64,000 nt of DNA from Pseudomonas mangiferae (GTDB lineage Bacteria > Pseudomonadota > Gammaproteobacteria > Pseudomonadales > Pseudomonadaceae), in assembly GCF_007109405.1 (NCBI RefSeq), contig NZ_VJOY01000005.1, forward strand, positions 1-64,000. The letters are read 5' to 3'. Each line of letters starts with the position of its first letter. The stretch's first letter is position 1. Position numbers and translations under genes: made by a program. Under the pieces are notes generated by a model. That model saw only the letters and a program-made list of their open reading frames with translations, did no database searches and had not been told where the DNA came from. Below, in pieces: positions 20,208 through 29,580 of this stretch.

Positions 20208-20434
20208 TCGGGTCGAGACGAATGGTAGATGGCAACAAGCGGGCACTTCACCATCAGTCGATAGTGGCCCATTCGACTAAGCAGCTGTTCTGTCGCATTA
20301 ATCGACTGGGTGGAAACTTCAGCTTAAGGACGAAATCTTTTCTCCAGATCCGTCGCACTTTCCTGGTGCGGACGTTCTCTAGGGAGGGAGGGTGCGCAAA
20401 CCTGCCTCTTTTCCAAGAGTTCAACGACTCGCCT

Positions 20435-20461
20435 GAACTTCGCAAAGTAGAGTGTTTCTAT
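20435..20461 (+). promoter_or_regulatory. AlgU (sigma-22)-like promoter of the iron-permease-like gene
   Basis: A perfect GAACTT (20435-20440) is followed after 16 bases by TCTAT (20457-20461), a partial match to the AlgU -10 TCTGA. The spacing puts the start about 20 bases before ATG 20488. Confidence 0.5.
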
Positions 20462-20487
20462 TGATGACAAGCACCAGGAGAACCTTC

Positions 20488-21054
20488 ATGGCCCGTGATG
20501 AACCTGCCGGCGCGACGCTCTCCACGCCCCCGAACCCGCCCGAGCGCAGCGCCCCCTCCCGATCCACAGACGACACCCGGCAACCCGCCCCGAACGTGCC
20601 CAAGCCGCGAATGACGTTCGGCCAGTTCGCCAAGAACCTGTCCGATTGGTGCGGTCGTGCCCGTACCTTCCAGCTGGCTATCGTCGCCATCGTTCTGTGG
20701 GCGTGCAGCGGGCCCTACTTCCACTTCAACGACACTTGGCAGTTGATCATCAACACCAGCACCACCATCATCACTTTCCTCATGGTGTTCCTGATCCAGA
20801 ACACCCAGAACCGCGACAACGACGCCCTGCACATCAAGCTGGACGAGCTGCTGCGGGTCACCAAGGGTGCCCAGGATCAGTTGCTCAACCTGGAAAACCT
20901 GGACGCCCACCAGTTGAAGGCCTTGCGGGAGCAGTACGCGAAGATCGGCGAACTGGCGCGTCGGGAATGCAGCGAGGAAGAGCTGATCCCGGTGGCCATC
21001 ACCCTCCATGAAGACGTCCCCGAGCAGGAGCCCCGCCAGGACGTGCGCCCCTGA
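20488..21054 (+). CDS. Low-affinity iron permease family protein
   Basis: 188-residue inner-membrane protein of the family named after yeast Fet4 (PF04120-type). It has a Pro/Ser-rich cytoplasmic N-terminus, two membrane helices (about 70-90 and 100-125) and the family signature TTIITFLMVFLIQNTQNRD followed by ALHIKLDELLR. A charged, coiled C-terminal tail follows. Iron transport by bacterial members is not well established. Start ATG 20488 follows AGGAGAA by 8 bases, better than two upstream ATGs. An AlgU-like promoter lies just upstream. Confidence 0.82.
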   Translation: MARDEPAGATLSTPPNPPERSAPSRSTDDTRQPAPNVPKPRMTFGQFAKNLSDWCGRARTFQLAIVAIVLWACSGPYFHFNDTWQLIINTSTTIITFLMVFLIQNTQNRDNDALHIKLDELLRVTKGAQDQLLNLENLDAHQLKALREQYAKIGELARRECSEEELIPVAITLHEDVPEQEPRQDVRP

Positions 21055-21213
21055 GCTTCACCGAATTTTCATGGATCGAAGCCCTGCCGCTGCCTGTCTG
21101 AAACGAGGCGCCTCCGTGCCGTTCCGTGGACCGTCGACGTCGAAGCTCCGCGCGTCGCCCGGCCTTGCGGCATGGACAGCACGCGTGCCTCTTTTTTCAT
21201 TCAGGACCTCTCC

Positions 21214-21495
21214 ATGCCTCGTTCCGCCCTGCTCTGCCTTGCATTGTTGATGACGGGTTGTGCCTCGGTCACGGACACCACCCTGCCCAATGGCCGTGCG
21301 GCGGTCGATATCGATTGCTCCGGCCAGGCGCTGAAGTGGGATACCTGTTACGAGAAGGCTGCCGAAGTGTGCCCGACCCGCGGTTACCGGGTGCTCGGCA
21401 CCAAAGGCGAGCCGGATGCCGAACCCTCCGAGGCGCCCCTGGGCATCGAGCCAGGGAAATTCGCCAGCCGAAGCATGGTGATCACCTGCAAGTGA
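21214..21495 (+). CDS. Small predicted lipoprotein
   Basis: 93 residues with a lipoprotein signal: MPRSALLCLALLMTGC, where LMTGC is the lipobox and residue 16 the acylated cysteine. The mature part has four further cysteines (CSGQ, DTCYEK, EVCPT, TCK), probably forming disulfides in the periplasm. No domain was recognised. A longer in-frame start exists at 21172, but 21214 places the signal peptide correctly. It follows the iron-permease-like gene by 159 bases. Confidence 0.78.
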   Translation: MPRSALLCLALLMTGCASVTDTTLPNGRAAVDIDCSGQALKWDTCYEKAAEVCPTRGYRVLGTKGEPDAEPSEAPLGIEPGKFASRSMVITCK

Positions 21496-21694
21496 CCGGA
21501 TAGCCACACGCACCACTCGCCCACCTAGTGAACCGCTTCGAACGCAAACGCTGCGTCGCTCCGGGCGATTGGCGCGTCTGGCCAGGTGAGCCCAGCCGGC
21601 ACTTGGAGTATCCTCTCGCGTTTTTCACGCCCCGATCCGGTGCCCACGGGGCCGCGGGCAGGGAGCACTGGCGAGCGGACAAGGAGCCGACCCC

Positions 21695-23383
21695 ATGGTG
21701 GATAACGCGCGCATGCGAGACGGGGCCGTGGCGGCCCTGTTCGCTTTCATCGGCCTCGCCTACCTGGCATTGACCATCGTCGGGACCTGGAACAATTACT
21801 CTTCCGTCCCGTTCTGGGACATGTGGAACGGCTACCTGGAGTTCTACGCCCATTCCTCCGAGGGCTGGGAACCCTGGTGGGCGCTGCACAACGAGCATCG
21901 CATCCTGCTCTCCCGGGCCATCTTCTGGGTGGACCTGCATGTCTTCCGCGGCTCGATGGTCCTGCTGTTCACCCTCAACGTGCTGTTCAGCGTCTGCATC
22001 TTCCTGTGCTTCTTCGCCACCCTGAGGCGGCTGGTGCCCGATGGGCAGCGGCGCATTACGGTGGCTGCCGCGGCGGGCCTGATCGCAGTGGCGAGCTTCT
22101 CCTGGATCCAGTCGGACAACTTCACCTGGGCGTTCCAGAGTCAGTTCTTCCTCGCCTACCTGGTGCCCTTGCTGTCCTTCTGCCTGCTGGCGTGGTCGGC
22201 CGAGCGCGATTCGCGCCCGCTGTTCGTCCTCGCGCTGCTGACCGGCATGCTGGGCGCCGCCACCATGGCCAACGGGGTGCTGGCCTCACCGGTGCTGGTG
22301 GTCCTCGGGCTGTTCCTGCGCCTGGGCTGGCGCCGTATCGTCGCCTTGCTGATAGCGGCGGCGATCGAACTGCTGGGATATTTCCACGACTTCAAGCTTC
22401 CACCCGATCACAGCACCCTGCTTGGGGTGCTCCATGGCATGCCCATGGACCTGCTGCGCTACTTGCTGATGTACCTGGGTGGGCCCTGGCACTTCGTTTT
22501 CCAGGGCAGGAGCCTGTGGTTCCCAGTCATCGGCGGACTGCTGTTGCTGACCGGGATCGTAGCCGTGGGCGTGAGCATGCTCCGGGCTCGGCGGGCCGCG
22601 CCGCTGCAATTGGCGTTGCTGGCCTTCCTGCTGTTCTTTGGCGGCACAGCTCTGGGCACTGCAGGCGGACGGGTAGCCATCGGCGTGGAGCAGGCCATGA
22701 GCAGCCGTTACCTGACCCCGCAATTGATGGCCTGGAGCGCGCTGCTGATTCTGCTGGTCAGTCAATTCCGCTCGTTCAGCAAGGCACTGCTGGTGGTCCT
22801 GGCGCTGTTCATACCCCTGGCACTCCTACGCTTCCAGCTGCTGACCCTGGAGCACCCGAGCAAGCTGTTCGACCACCAGGTGGCCGCCCTCGCCATCCAG
22901 ATGAACGTGCGCGATCCCGACTATCTCGGGCGCGTGTATTTCAATGATCGACTGGTCTTTGACATGGCCGCGGAAGCCAGGCGCGACCATCTCTCGATCT
23001 TCGACGAGCCCCCTTATCGGGCCTATGCCCAGCACGCCGGCACGGTCATGCCACAGCCAGGCGCTGCCTGTCAGGGCTACCTGGACGACGCTGTGCCCCT
23101 CGCTTCGGACGGCACGGCTTATCGCATCACAGGCTGGCTGACCAAGGCGGACGACTTCGCCACGCCGGCCTTCCTGCTGGTGGCCGATGCGGATGGCCGG
23201 GTGATCGGCTCGGCACTCACCGGCATTCCGCGGCCGGACGTGGCCCAGGTCATCGACCCGAAGGCCGGCCAGTCCGGCTTCGTCGGCTACCTGGCCGGCG
23301 AAGGGCGCCCGCGCGGGCCGCTGACCCTGATCGGCCAGTCGCCCGCCTGCCAGGTCAGCGTGGAGCTGCCGGCCGCGCCATGA
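21695..23383 (+). CDS. Multi-spanning membrane protein, glycosyltransferase-like
   Basis: 562 residues: about ten or more predicted membrane helices from residue 10 to about 390, then a soluble C-terminal domain of about 150 residues. The first periplasmic loop is rich in aromatic and acidic residues (PFWDMWNGYLEFY, HNEHRILLSR), as in polyprenyl-phosphate-dependent GT-C glycosyltransferases or O-antigen-modifying proteins. I cannot assign a donor or acceptor. A good ribosome site (AAGGAGCC) supports ATG 21695. It sits in the trpE-trpG variable region, so it is probably accessory. Confidence 0.78.
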   Translation: MVDNARMRDGAVAALFAFIGLAYLALTIVGTWNNYSSVPFWDMWNGYLEFYAHSSEGWEPWWALHNEHRILLSRAIFWVDLHVFRGSMVLLFTLNVLFSVCIFLCFFATLRRLVPDGQRRITVAAAAGLIAVASFSWIQSDNFTWAFQSQFFLAYLVPLLSFCLLAWSAERDSRPLFVLALLTGMLGAATMANGVLASPVLVVLGLFLRLGWRRIVALLIAAAIELLGYFHDFKLPPDHSTLLGVLHGMPMDLLRYLLMYLGGPWHFVFQGRSLWFPVIGGLLLLTGIVAVGVSMLRARRAAPLQLALLAFLLFFGGTALGTAGGRVAIGVEQAMSSRYLTPQLMAWSALLILLVSQFRSFSKALLVVLALFIPLALLRFQLLTLEHPSKLFDHQVAALAIQMNVRDPDYLGRVYFNDRLVFDMAAEARRDHLSIFDEPPYRAYAQHAGTVMPQPGAACQGYLDDAVPLASDGTAYRITGWLTKADDFATPAFLLVADADGRVIGSALTGIPRPDVAQVIDPKAGQSGFVGYLAGEGRPRGPLTLIGQSPACQVSVELPAAP

Positions 23384-23423
23384 TCGGCTTGAACGGTCGC
23401 CGGCCGGGCAACCCGCGCCGGCC

Positions 23424-23615
23424 TCACGCGACCCGCGGCGGATTCGGCGGCAGGTCGGCCGGGCCGTCCACGTCGGGGACACCGTCGTCCGGCGTCTCCG
23501 GACCGGGGTTGGGCCCGGGGCGGGGTTCGGGCTGGTCGGGCTCCTGGCGCGGGGGCGGCGGCACCGGCCAGTTGTCGGGGGTGTCCGGCAGCGGTGGGGT
23601 TCCGGTGTTGGGCAT
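23424..23615 (-). CDS. Proline-rich small protein
   Basis: 63 residues, 24 of them proline, with PxP and PDxP patterns and many Asp/Glu; no signal peptide or membrane segment. GGAG lies 8 bases before ATG 23615. It follows trpE on the same strand across a strong inverted repeat. A disordered or beta-strand-poor protein is expected; function unknown. Real coding status rests on the ribosome site and the coherent composition only. Confidence 0.5.
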   Translation of the reverse strand: MPNTGTPPLPDTPDNWPVPPPPRQEPDQPEPRPGPNPGPETPDDGVPDVDGPADLPPNPPRVA

Positions 23616-23630
23616 GGCGGTCGCTCCAAA

Positions 23631-23664
23631 CGAGAAGGGGACTCCGCTTGGAGTCCCCTTCTCG
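23631..23664. terminator. 15-bp perfect inverted repeat downstream of trpE
   Basis: Arms 23631-23645 and 23650-23664 are perfectly complementary (15 base pairs, 4-base loop). It begins 20 bases after the trpE stop, in the gap before the proline-rich gene, and is the likely trpE terminator although no long T-run follows on either strand. Confidence 0.75.
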
Positions 23665-23683
23665 CTCCGAAGTGCCGCTCGCG

Positions 23684-25165
23684 TCACGCCCGTGGCGACT
23701 GCTCGGCCAGGGCCACCGCGCGGAACATCGCCCGGCGCTTGTTGAGGGTTTCTTCCCATTCCAGGGCCGGCACGGAGTCGGCGACGATGCCGCCGCCCGC
23801 CTGGATGTGCAGCTCGCCGTCCTTGATCACCGCGGTGCGGATGGCGATGGCGGTGTCCATGTTGCCGTTCCACGCCAGGTAACCCACCGCGCCGCCGTAG
23901 ATGCCGCGCTTGACCGGCTCCAGCTGGTCGATGATCTCCATGGCGCGGATCTTCGGCGCCCCCGACAGGGTTCCGGCCGGCAGGATCGCCCGCAGCGCGT
24001 CCATGGCGGTGAGCCCTTCGCGCAGCAGCCCGGTGACGTTGGAAACGATGTGCATCACGTTGGAGTAGCGCTCGATCACCATCTTCTCGGTGAGGCGCAC
24101 CGAGCCGGTGGCGCTGACCCGACCGACGTCGTTGCGCCCCAGGTCGATGAGCATCAGGTGCTCGGCGATTTCCTTGGCGTCCGCCAGCAGTTCCTGCTCC
24201 AGGGCCAGGTCGGCCTCCTCGGTGACGCCCCGGGGACGGGTGCCGGCGATGGGGCGCACGGTGACCAGGTTGTCCTCGACCCGCACCAGCACCTCCGGCG
24301 AACTGCCCACCACGTGGAAGTCGCCGAAGTTGAAGAAGTACATGTAGGGCGTCGGGTTCTGGGTGCGCAGGCCGCGATAGAGGTCGATGGGCGCCACGCT
24401 GAAGTCGATGCTCATGCGCTGGGACGGCACCACCTGCATGCAGTCGCCGGCGAGAATGAATTCCTTGATGGTGTCTACCGCGCGCTCGTAGTCGCCGTGG
24501 CTGAAGCTGGAGCGGAACGTGGGCTCGGCCGGTGCGGCGGCGCCCAGGTCGAGGCCGCGGCGCGGCACGATGGGCTGGCGCAGCTGGTCCAGCAGGCCCG
24601 CCAGGCGCGCCTGGCCCTGCTCGTAGGCGTCCGCGTCGGCAGGGTCGGCGAGAACGATGGCGTGGAGCTTGCCGGCCAGGTTGTCGAACACCACCACGGC
24701 GTCGGACACCATCAGCAGGATGTCCGGGGTGCCCAGGGGGTCCGGGTTGGGGCATGGGCCCAGGCGTTTCTCCACGTAGCGCACGCAGTCGTAGCCGAAG
24801 TAGCCCACCAGGCCGCCGTCGAACCGCGGCAGGCCGGCCAGGGTCGGCACCCGGAAGCGCGCCTTGAAGGCCTCGACGAAGGCCAGCGGGTCCTCGCAGG
24901 TCTGCCGCTCCACCTCGACGCCATCGGTGAGCACCTGCACGTCGTGGCCATGGACCCGCAGCACGGTGCGGCACGGCAGGCCGATGATGGAGTAGCGCCC
25001 CCACTTCTCGCCGCCCTGCACCGATTCCAGCAGGTAGGTATTGGGCGCGTCGGCCAGTTTCAGGTAGAGGGACAGCGGGGTGTCGAAGTCGGCCAGGGTT
25101 TCGAAGGACAGCGGGATGCGGTTGTAGCCTTCAGCGGCCAGGCGCAGGAACTCGTCGCGGGTCAT
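23684..25165 (-). CDS. trpE: Anthranilate synthase component I
   Basis: Chorismate to anthranilate, with TrpG supplying ammonia. The 493-residue protein has the N-terminal feedback segment with LLES (residues 45-48), the tryptophan-binding LLES...S element, and the C-terminal chorismate-binding motifs [27 protein letters not shown] and [11 protein letters not shown]. It lies 70 bases downstream of gph; the gap holds the stop of the leader frame and a GGCCGC/GCGGCC hairpin. It is separated from trpGDC by the variable region at 19.6-23.6 kb. Confidence 0.96.
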   Translation of the reverse strand: MTRDEFLRLAAEGYNRIPLSFETLADFDTPLSLYLKLADAPNTYLLESVQGGEKWGRYSIIGLPCRTVLRVHGHDVQVLTDGVEVERQTCEDPLAFVEAFKARFRVPTLAGLPRFDGGLVGYFGYDCVRYVEKRLGPCPNPDPLGTPDILLMVSDAVVVFDNLAGKLHAIVLADPADADAYEQGQARLAGLLDQLRQPIVPRRGLDLGAAAPAEPTFRSSFSHGDYERAVDTIKEFILAGDCMQVVPSQRMSIDFSVAPIDLYRGLRTQNPTPYMYFFNFGDFHVVGSSPEVLVRVEDNLVTVRPIAGTRPRGVTEEADLALEQELLADAKEIAEHLMLIDLGRNDVGRVSATGSVRLTEKMVIERYSNVMHIVSNVTGLLREGLTAMDALRAILPAGTLSGAPKIRAMEIIDQLEPVKRGIYGGAVGYLAWNGNMDTAIAIRTAVIKDGELHIQAGGGIVADSVPALEWEETLNKRRAMFRAVALAEQSPRA

Positions 25166-25201
25166 GATCAGCCTCGTGGCAAGGGCGGGAATCGGGTCGG
25201 G

Positions 25202-25261
25202 GGCAAACGGGGCCGCGGCGCGGCCGGAGATCGGTCAGGCGCGCCAGCGCCAACGCGCCAT
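25202..25261 (-). promoter_or_regulatory. trpE leader peptide and attenuator-like region at the gph 3' end
   Basis: On the minus strand ATG 25261 opens MARWRWRA-stop (25235-25261), in frame with and identical to the last eight residues of Gph. Directly after the stop comes a GGCCGC-GCC-GCGGCC hairpin (about 25211-25225) followed by CCGTTT, then trpE. The same Trp-Arg-Trp-Arg-Ala ending occurs in front of trpGDC. This fits transcription attenuation sensing charged tRNA-Trp, as known for P. putida trpE and trpGDC. Confidence 0.65.
25232..25255. repeat. 24-bp repeat, copy 2 (gph/trpE junction)
   Basis: Identical in sequence and orientation to 19574-19597. It spans the gph stop and the Trp codons. 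Confidence 0.92.
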
Positions 25262-26071
25262 GGCTTTGATGACCTTGGTTCCGGCTGCGGTGAACCAGCG
25301 TTTGCAATTGACCACCACGATGCGATCTCTGTGCGGGGTGTCGTCGGGAAAGTCCGGCCACGTTAGCGCAGCGTCCCCGGTGGCGCAACCGGGCAGCAGC
25401 TGGCGCAGGTCGTCCACCACCAGGGCGGGGTTTTCCTCGCCGATGGGCCGGCCATGGTTGTAGCCGTACTGCAGCCCCACGCAGAGCACGCCGGCGGCGC
25501 TGGCCGCCAGCACGTCGTTGCGCGAGTCGCCGACGAACAGGGCGTCCGCCGCCTCGATGCCGGCCATGCGCATGACGAACAGCAGCGCCGCCGGGTCGGG
25601 CTTCTTCTGCGGCAGGGTGTCGCCGCCGATGATCCAGCGGAAGTAGCGGCCCAGTTTCATCTCGTCCAGCAGCGGCGCGACGAAGCGCTCCGGCTTGTTG
25701 GTGATCAGCGCCATCTCCACCTTCTGGCGCTTCAGCCAGCGCAGGGTGGCGTGCACCCCGGGGTAGACCTGGGTGCCGGCATGGTGGTCGGCATAGGCGT
25801 CCATGAAGATCTCCAGCGCCGCTTCTGCCTCGGCATCGTCCACCGCACTGTGCTCGAAGCTGTTGGCCAGGGCCCGGCGCACCAGTACCGGCGCGCCGTT
25901 GCCGATCCAGTCGCGGACCCGCTCGATGCCCGCCGGCGGCCGCCCCAGGGTCACCAGCATGTGGTCGATGGCGGCGGCGAGGTCCGGCACCGAATCCACC
26001 AGGGTGCCGTCCAGGTCGAACATCACCAGGCGCGGCAGGCGCCCGGGAAACAGCTGCTCGAAGCCGTTCAT
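25235..26071 (-). CDS. gph: Phosphoglycolate phosphatase
   Basis: HAD hydrolase that removes phosphate from 2-phosphoglycolate, formed during DNA repair. The 278-residue protein has motif [10 protein letters not shown], motif II ITNKPE, the lysine in KKPDPAA and motif III GDSRND. It has an extra C-terminal tail of about 45 residues ending [13 protein letters not shown] that lies beyond the HAD fold and coincides with the trpE leader. The start overlaps the rpe stop (ATGA), giving an rpe-gph-trpE operon as in PAO1. Confidence 0.94.
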   Translation of the reverse strand: MNGFEQLFPGRLPRLVMFDLDGTLVDSVPDLAAAIDHMLVTLGRPPAGIERVRDWIGNGAPVLVRRALANSFEHSAVDDAEAEAALEIFMDAYADHHAGTQVYPGVHATLRWLKRQKVEMALITNKPERFVAPLLDEMKLGRYFRWIIGGDTLPQKKPDPAALLFVMRMAGIEAADALFVGDSRNDVLAASAAGVLCVGLQYGYNHGRPIGEENPALVVDDLRQLLPGCATGDAALTWPDFPDDTPHRDRIVVVNCKRWFTAAGTKVIKAMARWRWRA

Positions 26072-26742
26072 GGACGCGCCGACGCCAGGGCCTGGCGCAT
26101 GGCGTCCAGTGCCCCGCGGTAGTCCGGCGCGTTGAAGATGGCCGAGCCGGCGACGAAGGTGTCGGCGCCCGCCTCGGCGATCTCGCGGATGTTCTTCACG
26201 TTGACCCCGCCGTCGATCTCCAGGCGGATGTCGCGCCCGGAGGCGTCGATCAGCGCCCGCGCCTCGCGCAGCTTGGCGAGGGTGCCGGGAATGAACGCCT
26301 GGCCGCCGAAGCCGGGGTTGACGCTCATCAGCAGGACCATGTCCACCTTGTCCATCACGTACTTCAGCACGTCCAGCGGGGTCGCCGGGTTGAACACCAG
26401 GCCGGCCTTGGCGCCGCCGGCGCGGATCAGCTGCAGCGAGCGGTCGATGTGCTCGGAGGCTTCCGGATGGAAGGTGATGTAGCTGGCCCCGGCGTCCAGG
26501 AAGTCGCCGATGATGCGGTCCACCGGCTTGACCATCAGGTGCACGTCGATGGGCGCGGTGATGCCGTACTTGCGCAGCGCCGAGCAGACCATCGGGCCGA
26601 TGGTCAGGTTGGGCACGTAGTGGTTGTCCATCACATCGAAGTGGACGATGTCGGCACCCGCGGCGAGCACGTTGTCCACCTCTTCCCCCAGGCGGGCGAA
26701 ATCGGCGGACAGGATGGACGGGGCGATGGCATAGGGTTGCAT
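26068..26742 (-). CDS. rpe: Ribulose-phosphate 3-epimerase
   Basis: Interconverts ribulose-5-phosphate and xylulose-5-phosphate in the pentose phosphate pathway. The 224-residue TIM barrel shows [25 protein letters not shown] (metal ligands), [12 protein letters not shown] and EIDGGV. The start [11 protein letters not shown] at 26742 matches the family. First gene of rpe-gph-trpE; upstream lies the NCS2 gene on the same strand with a 110-base gap. Confidence 0.96.
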   Translation of the reverse strand: MQPYAIAPSILSADFARLGEEVDNVLAAGADIVHFDVMDNHYVPNLTIGPMVCSALRKYGITAPIDVHLMVKPVDRIIGDFLDAGASYITFHPEASEHIDRSLQLIRAGGAKAGLVFNPATPLDVLKYVMDKVDMVLLMSVNPGFGGQAFIPGTLAKLREARALIDASGRDIRLEIDGGVNVKNIREIAEAGADTFVAGSAIFNAPDYRGALDAMRQALASARP

Positions 26743-26852
26743 GGCGCACCTTCTGGCGTTCGAAATGCCGCGCATTGTACGCGCCCGCGCCAGGTGCGGG
26801 CAGGGCGAAACGCGTCCGCCCCGTCCGATGGGAATGGGACGCGCTGGCGCCC

Positions 26853-28298
26853 TCAGGCCGCGCGCTGCGACACACCGACGCGGCGGGGTGGCTCGACGGT
26901 ATCGGCATCGGGCAGCGGCGCGCGCTCCAGGTCGGCCGCCGCCAGGTCCTTGGCGAAGGTGCCGTCGTTCTCGCCCTGGAAGAAGCGGCGCCCGTAGATC
27001 AGCAGGCACAGCACGATGCCGATGGCGAAGGCCCAGGTGGCGCCCTTGATCGCCAGCACCGCGGCGATCACCCCGGCGATGCCCAGGTCGCGCTGGCTAC
27101 GTGCTTCCATCACCCCGAGACGCACGCTGACGTAGCCCTGGATCAGCAGGGTCAGGGCCAGGGCGACCCCGAGGATCGGCTGCACGAAGGTCACCACCGG
27201 CAACAGCAGCAGGCCGGTGTTGGTGCCCCAGCGGAACGAGCCGACGCCACCGTAGATGGACTTCATCGCCTTCGGCCCACCCTTGAAGCGCTCGGTGACC
27301 ACCACCAGCATCGCCGCCCACTTCGGGCCGCACATGGCCACGTCGGGGCCGAACACGCTCATCAGCGCGTTGCGCGCGCCGAAGATCAGGTGCGAGCGGT
27401 TGGCGTCGAAGTCCACCTTCTCGTCCGGGCGGCTGCGCTCGGCGTCGTCCAGCAGCGCCTTGGCCGAGAGCACGTCGCCGAACACGATGATGTACACCGC
27501 CAGCACGGTGGGGATGGTGGTGAGGAACATCTGCAGCGACGGCAGGCCCAGGCCGAACACCGTGTACTGGGTCCACAGGGTGACGAAGTCCGGCCGGCTC
27601 AGGCCCCACTGGATCTGCGGCCAGGCCGCCTCGCCGAACAGCGGCGCGATCACCACGGCGAGAATGACGATGGGCAGGATGCCCAGCTTGGCGAAGCTCC
27701 ACCAGAAGGCGTTGCGCGCCTTCAGCACCTGGAAGTGTCGGGAGAAGATCAGGTAGAAGGCGACGCCGATGGCAATCGAGATGGTCCAGGGAAAGGCGTC
27801 GAACTTGCCGCCCACGGCGAACACCGAGGTCACCGCCGAGAGCCCGGCGCCGATGATGATGCCGGACTTGATCGCCGCCGGGATGAAGCCGATCACCCGG
27901 CTCGCCAGCCCCGTGGCGCCGAGGAAGATCGACAGCGCCCCGAGCATCAACTGGAAGGCGATCAGCGCGTGCACCCGCTCCGGCCCCATGGGGAACTGCG
28001 AGCAGAAGGCGATCAGCAGCGGCACCGCCGGGGTGATCCAGCCGGGCACCACCGGGTCGCCCAGCAGGTGGTGCAGCAGGTACAGCAGGCCGTTGAGCAT
28101 GACCACCGCCAGGGCCGCCTCGAAGGGCATGCCCAGCACCTCGGTCATCAGCGGGATCGCCGCCAGGTCGACGGCACACATCAGCAGGCCCTGCAGGTAG
28201 TCCGACAGCTCGAAGCGGTAGTGCAGGAACGGCAGGCGCAGCTTGAACGGGCCGAGGGGAATGTAGGGGGACTCGGACGGAGTCGGGGAAGCAGCCAT
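26853..28298 (-). CDS. NCS2-type (solute carrier 23) permease
   Basis: 481-residue transporter with about twelve hydrophobic segments. The fold resembles nucleobase-cation symporter-2 / xanthine-uracil permeases, but the classic QxxN and NxGxxxxT motifs are weak. So the substrate may not be a nucleobase. It starts 90 bases after the stop of the iron alcohol dehydrogenase on the same strand, probably as the second gene of a sigma54-driven operon. The RBS is AAAGGT. The charged C-terminal tail (last about 45 residues) is cytoplasmic. Confidence 0.82.
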   Translation of the reverse strand: MAASPTPSESPYIPLGPFKLRLPFLHYRFELSDYLQGLLMCAVDLAAIPLMTEVLGMPFEAALAVVMLNGLLYLLHHLLGDPVVPGWITPAVPLLIAFCSQFPMGPERVHALIAFQLMLGALSIFLGATGLASRVIGFIPAAIKSGIIIGAGLSAVTSVFAVGGKFDAFPWTISIAIGVAFYLIFSRHFQVLKARNAFWWSFAKLGILPIVILAVVIAPLFGEAAWPQIQWGLSRPDFVTLWTQYTVFGLGLPSLQMFLTTIPTVLAVYIIVFGDVLSAKALLDDAERSRPDEKVDFDANRSHLIFGARNALMSVFGPDVAMCGPKWAAMLVVVTERFKGGPKAMKSIYGGVGSFRWGTNTGLLLLPVVTFVQPILGVALALTLLIQGYVSVRLGVMEARSQRDLGIAGVIAAVLAIKGATWAFAIGIVLCLLIYGRRFFQGENDGTFAKDLAAADLERAPLPDADTVEPPRRVGVSQRAA

Positions 28299-28388
28299 GG
28301 GGATTACCTTTCTTATTGATTATTGAACGGCATGGAGAAGCCCGGGCGGGCCGTGCGCCAGGCACCGGCACCCGCCCGCGACGGGCAC

Positions 28389-29537
28389 TCAGTAGGCGGC
28401 GCGGTAGATCCGCTCGATGTCCCGGGCGCTGAGCACCCGCGGGTTGTTGCGCATCAGCCGGTCGATCTTCGCGGCCTCCTCGGCCATGGCCGGCAGGGCG
28501 TCCTCCGGCACCTCGAAGTGCCGCAGCCCGGCGGGAATCTCCACCCGCGCGCAGAGCGCGGCCATGGCCTGCACCGCGCGCTCCGCCGCGGCGTGCAGGG
28601 AGAGCCCGGCCAGCGGCTCGCCCATGGCCTCGGCGATGTCGCGGAAGCGCTCGGGGCAGGCCAGGGCGTTCCAGGCCATCACATGGGGCAGCAACAGGGC
28701 GTTGCTGACGCCGTGAGCGATGCCGAAGCGGCCGCCCAGGGGATAGGCCAGGGCGTGCACCGCGCCGACGCCGGCGTTGCCGAAGGCCATACCGGCCATC
28801 AGGCTGGCGGTGGCCATGTCTTCCCGGGCACGCAGGTCGTTGGGGTTGGCGTAGGCCTTGGGCAGGGCGCCGGCGATCAGGCGGATGGCGCCGATGGCCA
28901 GGGCGTCGGTGATGGGCGAGGCATGCAGCGACAGGTAGGCCTCCACCGCGTGGACCAGGGCGTCGACGCCGCTGGCGGCGGTCACCCCGCGGGGGCAGGT
29001 GAGGGTCATGGCCGGGCTCACCAGGGCCACGTCCGGCAGCAGGTAGTCGGAGACGATGCCCTTCTTCAGCTGCGCCGCCTTGTCCGAAAGGATCGCCACG
29101 TTGGTGACCTCCGAACCGGTGCCGGCGGTGGTGGGAATGGCGATCAGCGGCGGGCCCTTGCGCGGCACCTGGTCGACGCCGAACAGGTCGGCCAGCGGGC
29201 CGTCGTAGCCGGCGAAAGCGGCCACGCTCTTGGCGATATCCAGGGCGCTGCCGCCGCCGACGCCGATCAGCCCGTCGTGGCCGCCTTCCCGGTAGGCCCG
29301 GGTGCAGGTCTCGACGATGGCGATCTCCGGCTCCGGCTGCACCTGGTCGAAGAGGCCGTGGGGCAGGTCGCCGAGGCGCTCCCGCACCTGGTCGACGGTG
29401 CCGGAACGCACCAGCACGGCATCGGTGACGATCAGCGGGTTGCTGACCTTGAGGCGCGCCAGCTCGCTGGCCAGCTGGTCCAGGGCGGCACGGCCGGTCA
29501 TCAGCTTGTTGGCGATCTTGAAGGCAGAAACGGTCAT
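28389..29537 (-). CDS. Iron-containing alcohol dehydrogenase
   Basis: Group III metal-dependent alcohol dehydrogenase, 382 residues. The NAD(P) site is GGGSALDIAK (about 96-105), PTTAGTGSEVT follows, and the metal ligands lie in SGVDALVHAVEAY and AHGVSNALLLPHVM. An upstream start would add 27 residues, but ATG 29537 fits the family and lies 44 bases from a -24/-12 promoter. It may act on a 4-carbon hydroxy acid such as 4-hydroxybutyrate, given the neighbouring GABA-type transporter; this is only inferred. The permease gene follows it. Confidence 0.9.
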   Translation of the reverse strand: MTVSAFKIANKLMTGRAALDQLASELARLKVSNPLIVTDAVLVRSGTVDQVRERLGDLPHGLFDQVQPEPEIAIVETCTRAYREGGHDGLIGVGGGSALDIAKSVAAFAGYDGPLADLFGVDQVPRKGPPLIAIPTTAGTGSEVTNVAILSDKAAQLKKGIVSDYLLPDVALVSPAMTLTCPRGVTAASGVDALVHAVEAYLSLHASPITDALAIGAIRLIAGALPKAYANPNDLRAREDMATASLMAGMAFGNAGVGAVHALAYPLGGRFGIAHGVSNALLLPHVMAWNALACPERFRDIAEAMGEPLAGLSLHAAAERAVQAMAALCARVEIPAGLRHFEVPEDALPAMAEEAAKIDRLMRNNPRVLSARDIERIYRAAY

Positions 29538-29580
29538 CGGGCTCACCCTGATCTTGTTATGGAGGTGGGTCCGAGCCATA

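Larger units (their letters stand above)
20123..20487. other. Divergent control region of the KGG and iron-permease-like genes
   Basis: 365 bases with no gene. It holds two outward-facing AlgU-type promoter candidates (20181-20207 minus, 20435-20461 plus) and otherwise moderately A/T-rich sequence with no recognisable RNA. Confidence 0.55.

Noticed and set aside
19574-25255. Direct repeats as attachment sites of an integrated element
   Set aside because: The repeat is fully explained by two copies of a trp leader peptide, and no integrase or transposase lies between them. An old recombination event cannot be excluded.
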